Shown here in pieces: positions 34,788 to 44,109 of a DNA stretch of 64,000 nucleotides. The stretch's first letter is position 1, and the number at the start of each line of letters is the position of its first letter. Made by a program: the position numbers and the translations under genes. Under the pieces are notes generated by a model that made no database searches, was not told the origin of the DNA, and saw only the letters and a list, made by a program, of their open reading frames with translations. Source of the DNA: DATGPD01 sp041398565 (GTDB lineage Bacteria > Planctomycetota > UBA1135 > UBA2386). The stretch spans positions 1,736,001-1,800,000 of the forward strand of contig JAWKUN010000002.1 of assembly GCA_041398565.1 (NCBI GenBank), given 5' to 3'.

Positions 34788-37126
34788 ACGAGACAGCATC
34801 CATCCAACGGCGGCGCTCGCACGTCGCCGCCGTCACCGTCGGCCTGTCGGCGCTGATCAGCGCGTGCGCCGCGCCTGGCGAGAAGAGCCGAGCCGCCGAC
34901 CCCATGGCCGGGAGCCAAGCCAACGCCGCCGACGCGATCGCCGGTTGTCCGGTGACCGGCGCGACCGCACTCCCGCCGGCCCATGCGACCGGCCGCACCA
35001 ACGACGACTGGTGGCCGAACAAACTGGACCTGACCGTCCTGCACCGCAACCCGGCCGAGGGCGACCCGATGGGCGCCGGCTTCGACTACGCCGCGGAGTT
35101 CGCCAAGCTCGACCTGGCTGCCCTGAAGAAGGACATCGAGAAGGCGCTGACGACGTCGCAGGACTGGTGGCCGGCGGACTACGGAAACTACGGCGGCCTG
35201 ATGATCCGGCTGGCGTGGCACAGCGCGGGCACCTACCGCGTCACCGACGGTCGCGGCGGCTCCGAGGACGGCGCGATCCGTTTCGCGCCACTCAACAGCT
35301 GGCCCGACAACGCCAACCTCGACAAGGCGCGCCGCCTGCTGTGGCCGATCAAGCAGAAGTACGGCCACAGCGTCTCGTGGGCCGACCTGATCGTGCTGTC
35401 AGGCAACGTCGCGCTCGAGTCGATGGGCTTCAAGACGCTCGGCTTCGCCGGCGGCCGCCGCGACGTCTGGGAGCCCGACCGCACCTACTGGGGCCCGGAG
35501 AGCGTCTGGCTCGACGACAAGCGTTTCACCGAAGACCGCCAGCTGCAGAACCCGCTGGCCGCATCGCAGATGGGCTTGATCTACGTCAATCCCGAGGGAC
35601 CCAACGGCAACCCCGACCCGGCGCTGGCGGCGAAGGACATCCGGATCACGTTCGGCCGCATGGCGATGAATGACGAGGAGACCGTCGCACTCATCGCCGG
35701 CGGTCACACGCTGGGCAAGACGCACGGCGCGGCGGATCCCACCAAGTACGTGGGTCGCGAGCCCGAAGCGGCGCCGCTCGAGGAACAGGGCCTGGGCTGG
35801 AAGAACGCCTTCGGCACCGGCAAGGGCGCCGACACGATCACCAGTGGCCTCGAAGGTGCATGGACCTACACGCCGGTGAAGTGGTCGCACGACTACTTCG
35901 AGAACCTGCTCGACTACGAGTGGGAGCTGACCAAGAGTCCGGCCGGCGCCAAACAGTGGATCCCGAAGGCGGGCCAGACGACACGCACGACGCCGGACGC
36001 GCACATCGCCGGCAAGGGCCACCCGGTCGTCATGCTGACCACCGACCTGTCGCTGAAGTTCGACCCAGCCTACCGCAAGATCTCGGAGCGCTTCCGTGAC
36101 GACCCGAAGGCGTTCGAGGCGGCTTTCGCCAAGGCGTGGTTCAAGCTGACGCACCGCGACATGGGGCCCCACTCGCGCCTGCTCGGACCCGAGGTGCCGC
36201 CGCCGCAGCCGTGGCAGGATCCGGTCCCCGAGCAGGAAGGGGAGATGATCGGCGCTGACGACGAGTCGGCGCTCGAGGGCAAGATCCTCGCCTCGGGCCT
36301 GTCCGTCGCCGACCTGGTCGCGACGGCGTGGGCCGCGGCCGCCAGCTACCGCGACACCGACATGCGTGGCGGCGCCAACGGCGCGCGCCTGCGTCTGGCG
36401 CCGCAGAAGGGCTGGGCTGCCAACAACCCGGCGCGGACCGCCAAGGTGATCGCCGCGCTCGAGAAGATCCAGCAGGAGTTCAATGCCGGCGGTGCGAAGA
36501 AGGTGTCGCTCGCCGACCTGATCGTCCTCGGCGGCTGCGCAGCCATCGAGAAGGCGGCGCGTGACGCGGGCTTGACGGTCGACGTGCCGTTCGCGCCGGG
36601 TCGCACCGATGCGACGCAGGAGATGACCGACGTCGACGCCTTCGCCGTCCTCGAGCCGAAGGCGGACGGCTTCCGCAACTACTTCGCGGCCGGCAACAAG
36701 CGCACGCCGCCGGAGATGCTGGTGGACAAGGCCGATCTACTGACCCTGTCGGCGCCCGAGATGACGGTGCTGGTGGGCGGCCTGCGCGTGCTCGGCGCCA
36801 ACTTCGACGGCAGCAAGCACGGCGTGTTCACGACACATCCCGGCCAGCTGACCAACGACTTCTTCGTCAACCTGCTGAGCGCGGGCACGTCGTGGCGCAA
36901 GGGCAGCACGGAAGGCGTCTACGAGGGCGTCGACCGCGCCAGCGGCAAGGTCGTATGGACTGGCACCGCGGTCGACCTCGTGTTCGGATCGAACTCGCAG
37001 CTGCGGGCGCTGGCAGAGGTCTACGCCTGCGACGACGCCAAGCAGAAGTTCGTCGACGACTTCGTCGCAGCGTGGACGAAGGTCATGAACCTCGACCGCT
37101 TCGACCTCGGCGCCGCGCGCAACTGA
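34784..37126 (+). CDS. katG: catalase-peroxidase KatG with export/lipoprotein-like leader
   Basis: The 780-residue product has the full two-domain KatG length. The N-domain carries RLAWHSAGTYR (about 142-152, distal Arg/Trp/His), GLIYVNPEG and GRMAMND (the Tyr and Met of the Met-Tyr-Trp crosslink) and GGHTLGKTHGA (proximal His). The enzyme dismutates hydrogen peroxide and has peroxidase activity. Before the core there is an unusual leader: QRRRSHVAAVTVGLSALISAC, with twin Arg, a hydrophobic stretch and a LISAC lipobox-like site (Cys-29), which suggests a Tat-type or lipoprotein-type exported enzyme. The ribosome-binding site CAGGAGA fixes the ATG, which overlaps the regulator's stop. Confidence 0.95.
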   Translation: MNETASIQRRRSHVAAVTVGLSALISACAAPGEKSRAADPMAGSQANAADAIAGCPVTGATALPPAHATGRTNDDWWPNKLDLTVLHRNPAEGDPMGAGFDYAAEFAKLDLAALKKDIEKALTTSQDWWPADYGNYGGLMIRLAWHSAGTYRVTDGRGGSEDGAIRFAPLNSWPDNANLDKARRLLWPIKQKYGHSVSWADLIVLSGNVALESMGFKTLGFAGGRRDVWEPDRTYWGPESVWLDDKRFTEDRQLQNPLAASQMGLIYVNPEGPNGNPDPALAAKDIRITFGRMAMNDEETVALIAGGHTLGKTHGAADPTKYVGREPEAAPLEEQGLGWKNAFGTGKGADTITSGLEGAWTYTPVKWSHDYFENLLDYEWELTKSPAGAKQWIPKAGQTTRTTPDAHIAGKGHPVVMLTTDLSLKFDPAYRKISERFRDDPKAFEAAFAKAWFKLTHRDMGPHSRLLGPEVPPPQPWQDPVPEQEGEMIGADDESALEGKILASGLSVADLVATAWAAAASYRDTDMRGGANGARLRLAPQKGWAANNPARTAKVIAALEKIQQEFNAGGAKKVSLADLIVLGGCAAIEKAARDAGLTVDVPFAPGRTDATQEMTDVDAFAVLEPKADGFRNYFAAGNKRTPPEMLVDKADLLTLSAPEMTVLVGGLRVLGANFDGSKHGVFTTHPGQLTNDFFVNLLSAGTSWRKGSTEGVYEGVDRASGKVVWTGTAVDLVFGSNSQLRALAEVYACDDAKQKFVDDFVAAWTKVMNLDRFDLGAARN

Positions 37127-37134
37127 GCCGTGCG

Positions 37135-37162
37135 GCTGGCGATCGCGCCTGCGATCGCCAGC
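37135..37162 (+). terminator. terminator-like hairpin behind katG
   Basis: GCTGGCGATCGC (37135-37146) pairs perfectly with GCGATCGCCAGC (37151-37162), loop GCCT. It begins eight bases after the katG stop and lies between convergent genes, so it could serve both strands. A direct repeat AGCGACATCGAGC follows (37160-37172 and 37177-37189). Confidence 0.6.
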
Positions 37163-37267
37163 GACATCGAGCTAGCAGCGACATCGAGCAAGGAAGCCGG
37201 CGAAGCTGTCATCCTCGGCAGCCGCATCGGTTCCCGGCGCGGCCGGCGTCGGGCTGCCCGCCCGCAA

Positions 37268-38107
37268 TCAGCGCCGGACGACGCGCTGCCACTGCGCCGG
37301 CGCGACGTCGCGCACGCGCTCGGTCTCCGGCACCAGCATCAGGGCCCGCACGTACGGAAGGCGTGCGTCGGCGTCGGGGGCGCTGAGGAACTTGCGCACC
37401 AGGTAGTCGGCGCGGGCCGTCGGGAAGCACGTGTACAGCGTGCTGGTCGCCAGCAGGGTCGCCCACCCGGCGCGGGCCCACGCCGAGACCCGGTCTTGCA
37501 TGCGGCCCCGCTCCAGGAAGCAGAACGTCAGCACGAAGCCGGCGAGCATGCCGCCGAGGTGGGCGGCGTTGCTCACGTAGGGGATGATCCAGCCCAGTAC
37601 CAGGTTGGCGACGATGGTGCCGAGGAAGGACCGCGCGCCGGAGTGGTCGAGGAAGTCGAGCAGGTGGCGGCCGCCGCGCATGTTCAGGGCGAGGATGGCG
37701 CCCATCATCGCGAACAGGGCACCCGAGCCGCCGACCAGGGGCGTCTGCGCCGAGTGCCAGAACACGCCGGCGACGCTGCCGCCGAGGGCGCCGACCAGAT
37801 AGAGGACAGCGAAGCGGGCGCTACCGAGCCAGCGCTCGAGGGTGGGGCCGAGCGCCAGCAGCGATGCGGCGTTCACCAGCACGTGCAGGAGGTTGCCGTG
37901 CACGAATGCGTAGGTGAGCAGGCGCCACGATTCGCCGTCTTGGATCTCGTCGCCGATCGCGCTCAAGGTCGTGCGGGCCCAATCGCCCAGTGACAGCTCG
38001 GAGCCGGGCCGACGTCCGGGATACATGAACACCGCGTAGGCGAGGAGCACCACGTAGGTGAGCGGCGTGTCCTGCGGCTGGCTCCGCCGCGTGCCGGCAG
38101 CGCTCAT
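37268..38107 (-). CDS. rhomboid family intramembrane serine protease
   Basis: The 279-residue product has at least six hydrophobic segments. Family marks are FVHGNLLHVLVNAASLL (about 69-84), GGSGA with catalytic Ser-128, and AAHLGGMLAG with catalytic His-183. Rhomboids cut membrane proteins within the bilayer. The C-terminal 70 residues past the core form a soluble tail. The start overlaps the stop of the upstream TPR gene by 4 bases (ATGA), so the two are translated together; the partner may bring substrates or regulate the protease. Confidence 0.9.
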   Translation of the reverse strand: MSAAGTRRSQPQDTPLTYVVLLAYAVFMYPGRRPGSELSLGDWARTTLSAIGDEIQDGESWRLLTYAFVHGNLLHVLVNAASLLALGPTLERWLGSARFAVLYLVGALGGSVAGVFWHSAQTPLVGGSGALFAMMGAILALNMRGGRHLLDFLDHSGARSFLGTIVANLVLGWIIPYVSNAAHLGGMLAGFVLTFCFLERGRMQDRVSAWARAGWATLLATSTLYTCFPTARADYLVRKFLSAPDADARLPYVRALMLVPETERVRDVAPAQWQRVVRR

Positions 38108-38892
38108 CGGTAGCCTCCCAACCACAGCGCGACGCGGGCGCGCGCGCGGGCGTTCTGCTCCTCCAAGGACAACTGGCGACCGTCGGTGGGTGGTGCCGCG
38201 GCTTCCGCCAGCAGCATCCGACTCTCGTCGCGCTGGCCCAGGCCGGCGAGCGCGCGCGCGTGCAGCACGAGCGCGACGCGCGGGTCGCCGTGCAGGCTAC
38301 GGAACCGGCGCAGCACGAAGTCGGCCTCGTGGTGCAGGCGCGCCTGCTCGAGGATGGCCGCCAGGTCGAGGAACGGCTGCCCCGACGCGAGCTGGGTGTC
38401 GGCCGCCAGCACCCGCTGCAGTCCGTCGACCGCACCCTGCAGGTCGCCGGCGTCGCGCCGCGCCAGCGCCAGCTGGTAGCGCGCGCCGGTATGCGAGCCA
38501 TCCAGATGCACCGCCTGTTCCAGGTGCTTGACGGCGGCTGCGGCTTGGCCGCGCTCGCGCAGGAAGCGACCGACCGCGAAGTGGTCGTTCACGGTCTCGA
38601 GCTGAGCGAGGCGCGCGTACGCGTCGCGGACCGGCTTGTCGGAGGTGGCCATGCGCATCCAGGCGCGGCGCACGCGCAGCCGCAAGCTGGGCACGAACGG
38701 CGGGTACAGAAGGACCGCGACGGCACCCGCCACCAGCACGCCCCACGCCAGCCAGCCCGAGCCGCGCGTCACCCACTGCGCCGCGGACACGCCCGCCGTC
38801 GGCTGTGCCGCTCCCAGCGCCAGCAACGCCAACGGCCACAGGGCGACGAGCCAGAGCAAGGAGACGGCGAGGACGCGCGGTGAGCGGAACAC
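38104..38892 (-). CDS. membrane-anchored TPR protein
   Basis: The product has about 262 residues if the GTG at 38892 is used. Two membrane segments (about 8-28 and 42-62) are followed by a soluble region with TPR-type helix pairs: DHFAVGRFLRERGQAAAAVKHLEQAVHLD, TGARYQLALARRDAGDLQGAVDGLQRVLAAD, and RVALVLHARALAGLGQRDESRMLLAEA. TPRs mediate protein contacts. It is coupled to the rhomboid gene. No ribosome-binding site is evident, and the first codon is a choice driven by membrane-segment placement. Confidence 0.78.
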   Translation of the reverse strand: MFRSPRVLAVSLLWLVALWPLALLALGAAQPTAGVSAAQWVTRGSGWLAWGVLVAGAVAVLLYPPFVPSLRLRVRRAWMRMATSDKPVRDAYARLAQLETVNDHFAVGRFLRERGQAAAAVKHLEQAVHLDGSHTGARYQLALARRDAGDLQGAVDGLQRVLAADTQLASGQPFLDLAAILEQARLHHEADFVLRRFRSLHGDPRVALVLHARALAGLGQRDESRMLLAEAAAPPTDGRQLSLEEQNARARARVALWLGGYR

Positions 38893-39013
38893 GGGAGCAG
38901 GTCGGCGACGGCCCGGTGGTACCGCCGGGTGGGTCGGCCAGTGTAGCGAACGTGGACACGCGGTCGATCTTCCGCTGGCGGCCGGTTCCGGCTGGCCGCG
39001 ACCTCGACGGCGC

Positions 39014-41161
39014 ATGAGCTTCTCTGGCGATCTCAAGGGCATCGGACTCCCCGACGTGCTGCAGAACCTGCAGGCCAACCGCCTGACGGGCACGCTGCGT
39101 GTCGAGGGGCGTCCTGGCGCACGTTACGTGGAGATCACCCAGGGGGCCATCACGGGTTTCTCGCTGGGGCCCAACAAGGGCTTGCCGCTCAACGAGCACC
39201 TCGTGCACCGTCGCTTCGTCACGCGCGACCAGCTGAAGGCGGCGTTGGACAAGCGCCGTGGCAGCCGCAAGCCGCTGCGGGTGGTGCTGGCCCAGGGCGG
39301 CGTGCTCGACGAAGACGGCTTCAGACTCGCTCTGCGCGAAGTCATGTGCGAGCAGCTGTGCGACCTGCTCGGCTGGAGCGAGGCGACGTTCGCCTTCACC
39401 GACGGGCCGGCGCCGGCGCGCGTGTTCGACAGCGAGCAGCGCAGTGCGGAGATGCGGCTGGAGATCGGCCCGGTGCTGATGGAGAGCGCGCGGCGCATCG
39501 ACGAGCTGCAACGCATCGGCAACGTGATCGGCTCCGACTGCGACGTCTTCGTGCGCCTGGACGTCGAGGCGACCGACGATCTCGACGAGGTCGCCGCGGC
39601 CGTCCTCGACGAGATCGACGGGCGCAGCGATGTCGGCACGCTGGTGCGGCGCGTGCCCTATCTGCGCTTCGACGTGCTCAAGGCGCTCGCCCAGCTGGTG
39701 AGCGACGGGCTGGTGCGACCGTGCGGCGGCGTCGAGATCGAGGCGATGGCGGCGCGCGCGCTGGCCGACGGTGACGACGAGGGCGCGGTGGTGTTGCTGG
39801 GGCGTGCCCTCGATCGCGAGCGCAACAACCAGAGTCTGCGGCAGCGCTTGGTGGAAGTGCTGTTGCGTTTGGGGCGCAACGTCGAAGCGGCGAACGAGCT
39901 GGCGCTGCTCGGCTACGCCGCCAGCAAGGGCGACGACCCGGTTGACGCCGTCGACTACTACGCGCGTGCCAGCGAGCTGGCGCCCGACGACGTCACCCTC
40001 GCCGAACGCTACGTCGAGGCACTCGAAGCGCACGGCGAGCCCGAGGACCACGGCGTGGCGGCGCAGGCGCTTGCCGACCGCTTGTTGGCGGCGGGGCTCG
40101 CCGAGCGCGCGGCCGCCGTGCTGACCCGTGCCTGTGGCCGGCCCGAGCTGCGCGCCGACCTGACCCTGCTCGGGCGCCTGGCGGAGACCGAGGAACAGCT
40201 CGGACACACGCAGCGTGCAGCAGAGCTGTGGCGTGGCGCTGCCGACCTCGGTCGCGACGACGTTCCCGGCGCGCTGCAGATGCTGCGGCGCGCGGCCCGC
40301 CTGCAGCCGGGCGACCATGCGCTCGCCCGCCGGATCGTCCAGCTCGAGACCGGTTACGCCGCGCGTGCGCGTCGGCGGCGCCGCCGCCTCCTGTCGCTGG
40401 CGGCGGCGGCGTGTTGCAGTGGCGTGCTGGCCACCGCCGGGATCACCGAGTTCTTGGCGGCGCGTGCGGTGATCGCCACCTTCGAGAGCAACCTCGACGA
40501 GGTTGCGCGCGGCGTGCCGGCAGCGGCGGTCGTCGGCTTGGAGAACGTCCGTTCGGGCTTCGCCTGGACCGGGACCGGCCGCACCGCCGAGCGTCTCGTG
40601 GCACGCCTGGTCGAACTGCAGGTCCGCGCCGCCCAGGATGCGCTGGCCGCCGACGATCCGGCCGCGGCCATCTCGGGCCTCGAACGCCTGCAGAGCAACA
40701 CCGACCGTCGCGACCAACAGCGGCGGCTGGAGGCTTTGTTGCACCAGGCGCACTTGGAGCGCCACGCGCAGGAGCTGCTGGCCGCAGCCACGGCAGTGCC
40801 GCCGCTCGCCAGCGCCGCCGGCGAGTTGGCCCGCCTCGTCGACCCCGAGCTGTTGACCTTCCACCTGCGCCACGTCGAGCGCGTGCGCGGCGAAGCGCGG
40901 ACGGCCCTGTTGAAGGCGCTGCGTGCGCTCGACGACCCACGCGCGGTGCCTGCCGCAGCGCGCCTGTACGTGGCCGGCGACGGCGATGTCGCGCAGACCG
41001 AGCTGGTGCGTGGGATCTTGCAGGCTGCGGGCAAGCGCCGCAGTACGGAGTCGCTCGAGCTGTGGGGGCCGACGCTCACCGAGTTGCAGCACCGGGCACG
41101 CGATGCCGACGCCACCGCCGAGCGCGCGCGGCAGGTGCTCGACTGGCTCCTGGGGATGTGA
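39014..41161 (+). CDS. DUF4388 (PATAN-like) protein with TPRs, membrane segment and helical C-domain
   Basis: The 715-residue product starts MSFSGDLKGIGLPDVLQNLQANRLTG, the signature of DUF4388 domains found in gliding and pilus regulators. After this (1-110) comes a winged-helix-like region (about 150-245, SDVGTLVRRVPYLRFDVLKALAQLVSDGLV), TPRs (about 245-445), an Arg-rich stop and one membrane segment (about 458-480), and a C-terminal helical-repeat region that would lie in the periplasm. DUF4388 proteins often connect signalling to surface motility; with pilT in the same window, a link is possible but unproven. Divergent from the TPR/rhomboid pair. Confidence 0.82.
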   Translation: MSFSGDLKGIGLPDVLQNLQANRLTGTLRVEGRPGARYVEITQGAITGFSLGPNKGLPLNEHLVHRRFVTRDQLKAALDKRRGSRKPLRVVLAQGGVLDEDGFRLALREVMCEQLCDLLGWSEATFAFTDGPAPARVFDSEQRSAEMRLEIGPVLMESARRIDELQRIGNVIGSDCDVFVRLDVEATDDLDEVAAAVLDEIDGRSDVGTLVRRVPYLRFDVLKALAQLVSDGLVRPCGGVEIEAMAARALADGDDEGAVVLLGRALDRERNNQSLRQRLVEVLLRLGRNVEAANELALLGYAASKGDDPVDAVDYYARASELAPDDVTLAERYVEALEAHGEPEDHGVAAQALADRLLAAGLAERAAAVLTRACGRPELRADLTLLGRLAETEEQLGHTQRAAELWRGAADLGRDDVPGALQMLRRAARLQPGDHALARRIVQLETGYAARARRRRRRLLSLAAAACCSGVLATAGITEFLAARAVIATFESNLDEVARGVPAAAVVGLENVRSGFAWTGTGRTAERLVARLVELQVRAAQDALAADDPAAAISGLERLQSNTDRRDQQRRLEALLHQAHLERHAQELLAAATAVPPLASAAGELARLVDPELLTFHLRHVERVRGEARTALLKALRALDDPRAVPAAARLYVAGDGDVAQTELVRGILQAAGKRRSTESLELWGPTLTELQHRARDADATAERARQVLDWLLGM

Positions 41162-41199
41162 GCCTCCGGGGGTTCCCACCTCGGCGGGAGTGGCGCACG

Positions 41200-42456
41200 A
41201 TGCATGCGCGTCCTCGCCCACACATGCTCGAGCGATCCCAGAACTGGTGCCGGCTGTCCGCCGGGTTCCTCTGCTTCGTCGTCGCGTCGAACAGCGATGT
41301 CGCCGCCCAGGCTCCCTTGCCTGGCAGGCATGCGGTCAGTGAGGCTGATTGGACTGCCGGGGAGCTGTTCGAAGCGGTCGTCCAGGCGATCGGCACGTCG
41401 TACCACGACCGTGACTTCAGGCAGCAGACGTGGCCGGAGCTGGCATCGCGCTACGCCGAGGCCGCCCGCACGGCGAACTCGCGCGACGAAGAGCGCGCCG
41501 TGGTCGACGCGCTGCTCGGCTCGATTCCGAACAGCCACGTGGCGCTGTATTCGAAGCCGACCTACGACCATCTGCTCGCGGAGTTGAGCGCCCGGGACGC
41601 ACCGACGTTCGGCCTCGAGTTGGAGCAGCGGGCGGGGCGGTTCTTCGCCACCGGGGTGCTCGAGGGGGGGCCGGCCGAGCGTGCGGGCGTGCGCCGCGGC
41701 GATCGCGTGCTCGCCATCGATGGCGTGGTGGCCGGCGCCAGTCCCCGTCTCGATCGTCGTTCCGACGACGCGCACCTGCCCGACCCGCCGCGCCATGGTC
41801 TGCTGGGTGAGGTCGACGACACGGTCGAGCTGACGCTGCAGGACGCGCCCGACGCCACGCCGCGGACGGTGACGGTCCGCTGCCAGGAGTACTCGGCCTG
41901 GCGGGCGGCGCAGGCCAGCGTCGCCACGTGCGAGGTCGACGGCCGGCGGGTCGGCTACGTCCACTACTGGTTCGTGCATCTCGGTGGGGTGCACGGTCAC
42001 TTCCGGGAGCTGCTGCGCGGTGCGTTCGCGGACTGTGACGCCTGCGTGCTCGATCTGCGCGGGCGCGGGGGCGATGCCGCCGCCGTGGCGCCGCTGCTGG
42101 CGGCGGTGCGGGCGGCGGGCCGGCCGATCGTGGCGCTGGTCGACGCCGGGACGCGCAGCGCCAAGGAGGTCATCGCCTATCGACTGCAACGAGAGGGGTT
42201 GGCGACGCTGGTCGGCGAGCACACGGCGCGGGCGGTGATCCCGGCGACGTTCCGCCGCGTCGGTGCCGCGGACGTGCTGATGTTCCCGACCTTCACCCTC
42301 GGCGAGTTCACCACGGCGATCGAGGGGATCGGCGTCGCTCCCGACGTCGAGCAGGTCGACCGTCTGGTCTATGCGCACGGCGACGACCCGATCCTCGGCG
42401 CCGGTCTTCGTGTCGCGGCGAACTCGGTGCGGCGCGGCGCGCAGCGCGCCCGGTGA
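41200..42456 (+). CDS. S41 family (C-terminal processing) peptidase with PDZ domain
   Basis: The 418-residue product has a signal-like segment (about 18-36, ending DVAAQ), an N-terminal helical region, a PDZ domain (about 135-215: ATGVLEGGPAERAGVRRGDRVLAIDG) and the S41 core. The core has ACVLDLRGRGGD and TRSAKEVIAYRL, where Ser-320 and Lys-322 form the catalytic pair of tail-specific peptidases. Such enzymes cut unfolded or C-terminally tagged proteins outside the cytoplasm. GGGAG lies upstream of the ATG. It follows the DUF4388 gene by 38 bases and may be co-transcribed with it. Confidence 0.88.
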   Translation: MHARPRPHMLERSQNWCRLSAGFLCFVVASNSDVAAQAPLPGRHAVSEADWTAGELFEAVVQAIGTSYHDRDFRQQTWPELASRYAEAARTANSRDEERAVVDALLGSIPNSHVALYSKPTYDHLLAELSARDAPTFGLELEQRAGRFFATGVLEGGPAERAGVRRGDRVLAIDGVVAGASPRLDRRSDDAHLPDPPRHGLLGEVDDTVELTLQDAPDATPRTVTVRCQEYSAWRAAQASVATCEVDGRRVGYVHYWFVHLGGVHGHFRELLRGAFADCDACVLDLRGRGGDAAAVAPLLAAVRAAGRPIVALVDAGTRSAKEVIAYRLQREGLATLVGEHTARAVIPATFRRVGAADVLMFPTFTLGEFTTAIEGIGVAPDVEQVDRLVYAHGDDPILGAGLRVAANSVRRGAQRAR

Positions 42457-42495
42457 AGCGCAGCGTCACGCCCCGAATCCGGGGTACGGGTCGCG

Positions 42496-43410
42496 TCAAT
42501 CGGGGCCGAGGCGGCGCAGCCGGGCGGCAGCCTCGGCGGGCGGGACCGAGTTGATGTACATGTCGCCGCCCAGCTCGAGCCCGGCGAGGTTGCCGGTGCG
42601 CGGCTGCAGTTCGAAGTGCCACGGCAGACGCCGGTCCCGGTCGCGCAGCAGGTAGGCGTTGAACGGCGGCGCGTCGAGGCCGGCATCGAGTGCGACGAAG
42701 GCAGCGTGCAGAGCCTCTGCCAGCGCCAGGTCGTCGACCGGCGCCAGGAAGTCGTCACCCGGATCGCGCGGCGACAGCCAGGTCTCGAACGGCAGCTTGG
42801 GTACCCGCGGGCAGTGCACCACGTACCGGGCGTTGTGGAACACGACGCGTCCCTCGGCTTCGGCACGGGCCACGTCCTCGGCGAGGGGGCAGGGCCGGCG
42901 GCCGCTGAGGCGGGCGAGTGCCTGAGCCAGGCGTGGTGTCGGGGCGTCGAGGCCGAGGAGCTGGGTGTGGTTGTGGGCGATCGACGCACCGGCGCGGTAG
43001 CCGACGTTCTTGAACAAGAACGCGCATGCGACGCGCGCCTCCATGGCGGCGATGCGCCGGCGGTAGAGCGCGAGCGCATCGCGCCACAAGCCGACGTCGA
43101 GGGCTGCCGGCCGCGTGGCGTGCGTGTCCCCCTCGGCGATCACCTCGTGCGCCGCCGCCGCAGGGTAGAGGTTGCCGAAGGCGCGCACCACCCAGCCCGG
43201 GCCCGGCGGGAGCGCGTCGCCGTGGCGCACGGAGTCGACCTCAGGCGGGGTCATGGCCTCGTTGCCCGGGCAGAACGGACAGGGGCCGCCGCCGTTGTCG
43301 TCGAGGGTCTGCATCGGGCGCAGCCGGCGCCCGGGCGCCACCAGCACCGGCCTGCCGGTGAAAGGATCGACCTGCGTCGTCGGGACGGGCTGGCGCGGCG
43401 TCGTCGTCAC
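42496..43410 (-). CDS. GalT-like hexose-1-phosphate uridylyl/nucleotidyltransferase
   Basis: The 304-residue product (GTG start) has CPFC (44-47, zinc ligands), FGNLYP (78-83) and the HIT-type active site SIAHNHTQL (His-146, His-148, Gln-150), matching GalT, which moves UMP between glucose-1-P and galactose-1-P, and its relatives (ADP-glucose or sulfate adenylyltransferase-like). The C-terminal part has FNAYLLRDR and LPWHFELQPRTG, with the further His of the fold. No Leloir-pathway gene is adjacent. It starts five bases after the stop of a putative lipoprotein gene on the same strand. Confidence 0.85.
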   Translation of the reverse strand: MTTTPRQPVPTTQVDPFTGRPVLVAPGRRLRPMQTLDDNGGGPCPFCPGNEAMTPPEVDSVRHGDALPPGPGWVVRAFGNLYPAAAAHEVIAEGDTHATRPAALDVGLWRDALALYRRRIAAMEARVACAFLFKNVGYRAGASIAHNHTQLLGLDAPTPRLAQALARLSGRRPCPLAEDVARAEAEGRVVFHNARYVVHCPRVPKLPFETWLSPRDPGDDFLAPVDDLALAEALHAAFVALDAGLDAPPFNAYLLRDRDRRLPWHFELQPRTGNLAGLELGGDMYINSVPPAEAAARLRRLGPD

Positions 43411-43415
43411 GCGGG

Positions 43416-43811
43416 TCAGGGCTGCGACTGGTCGACGAAGCGCACACTGCGCGCTCCAGGGAACAGGTCGGTTCCCGCGGGCACGGTCAGGTCGGCTTCG
43501 TCGCCGTGCGCCCACCGCTGCATGCGGCAGCGCAGGTCGGCGCGCTCGCAGTCCGAGGGCAGCAAGAGGATGCGGCGGCCGCGTTCGAAGCGCTCGCCGC
43601 GTGGCGGCGGTTCGACCACCAGTTCCAGCACCGTGAGGTCCTCACCGGAGGCCGGCACTTCGATGGCGCGCGGCGCACCGGCGGCGAAGTCGTATTCGGC
43701 GTGCACCGACTCGACCACGGACGGCGGCTTGCTGGCGGCGGGGAAGACCGAGCAGCCGGCGGTCGCGCACAGCGCTGCGTTCTGGAGCAGCTTGCGAAGG
43801 TCCGAGGGCAT
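43416..43811 (-). CDS. putative lipoprotein, unknown function
   Basis: The 131-residue product begins MPSDLRKLLQNAALCATAGC, with basic n-region, short hydrophobic core and a possible lipidated Cys-20. The mature chain has EVPASGEDLTVLELVVEPPPRGERF and a cluster of charged residues with two Cys (PSDCERADLRC). An ATG at 43844 would add 11 residues; neither start has a good ribosome-binding site. It sits directly before the GalT-like gene. No family recognised. Confidence 0.6.
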   Translation of the reverse strand: MPSDLRKLLQNAALCATAGCSVFPAASKPPSVVESVHAEYDFAAGAPRAIEVPASGEDLTVLELVVEPPPRGERFERGRRILLLPSDCERADLRCRMQRWAHGDEADLTVPAGTDLFPGARSVRFVDQSQP

Positions 43812-44109
43812 CGTCGCAGGGAGCAGGAGGACGGCCGAAGTCATACCAGAGGACAGGCAGGCGCGCCCGGGCAAGTCTCGCCTTCCGGCAGACCTGGAGT
43901 CCGCGTCACGGGATTCAGCCGCGTCGGAGCCGCGCCTGTTCGCCCAGCTTGGCGCGTCCGAGTCTCCACAGGTCGCCCAACCTGGCGGGCGATTCCGGCC
44001 GCACCGACCTGAACGAACATCCACGACTCGGCCGCGGCGCCTCCCGTGACGCGGACTCCTGCGGACGGTTCGAGGACTCGACCGCGGGCGTCGCTATCGT
44101 GCGCGCCAC

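Noticed and set aside
38297..41221. 974-residue open frame on the minus strand
   Set aside because: It is antisense to the DUF4388 gene. Long open antisense frames are expected at this GC content, and its composition is His/Arg/Gln-rich with no domain.
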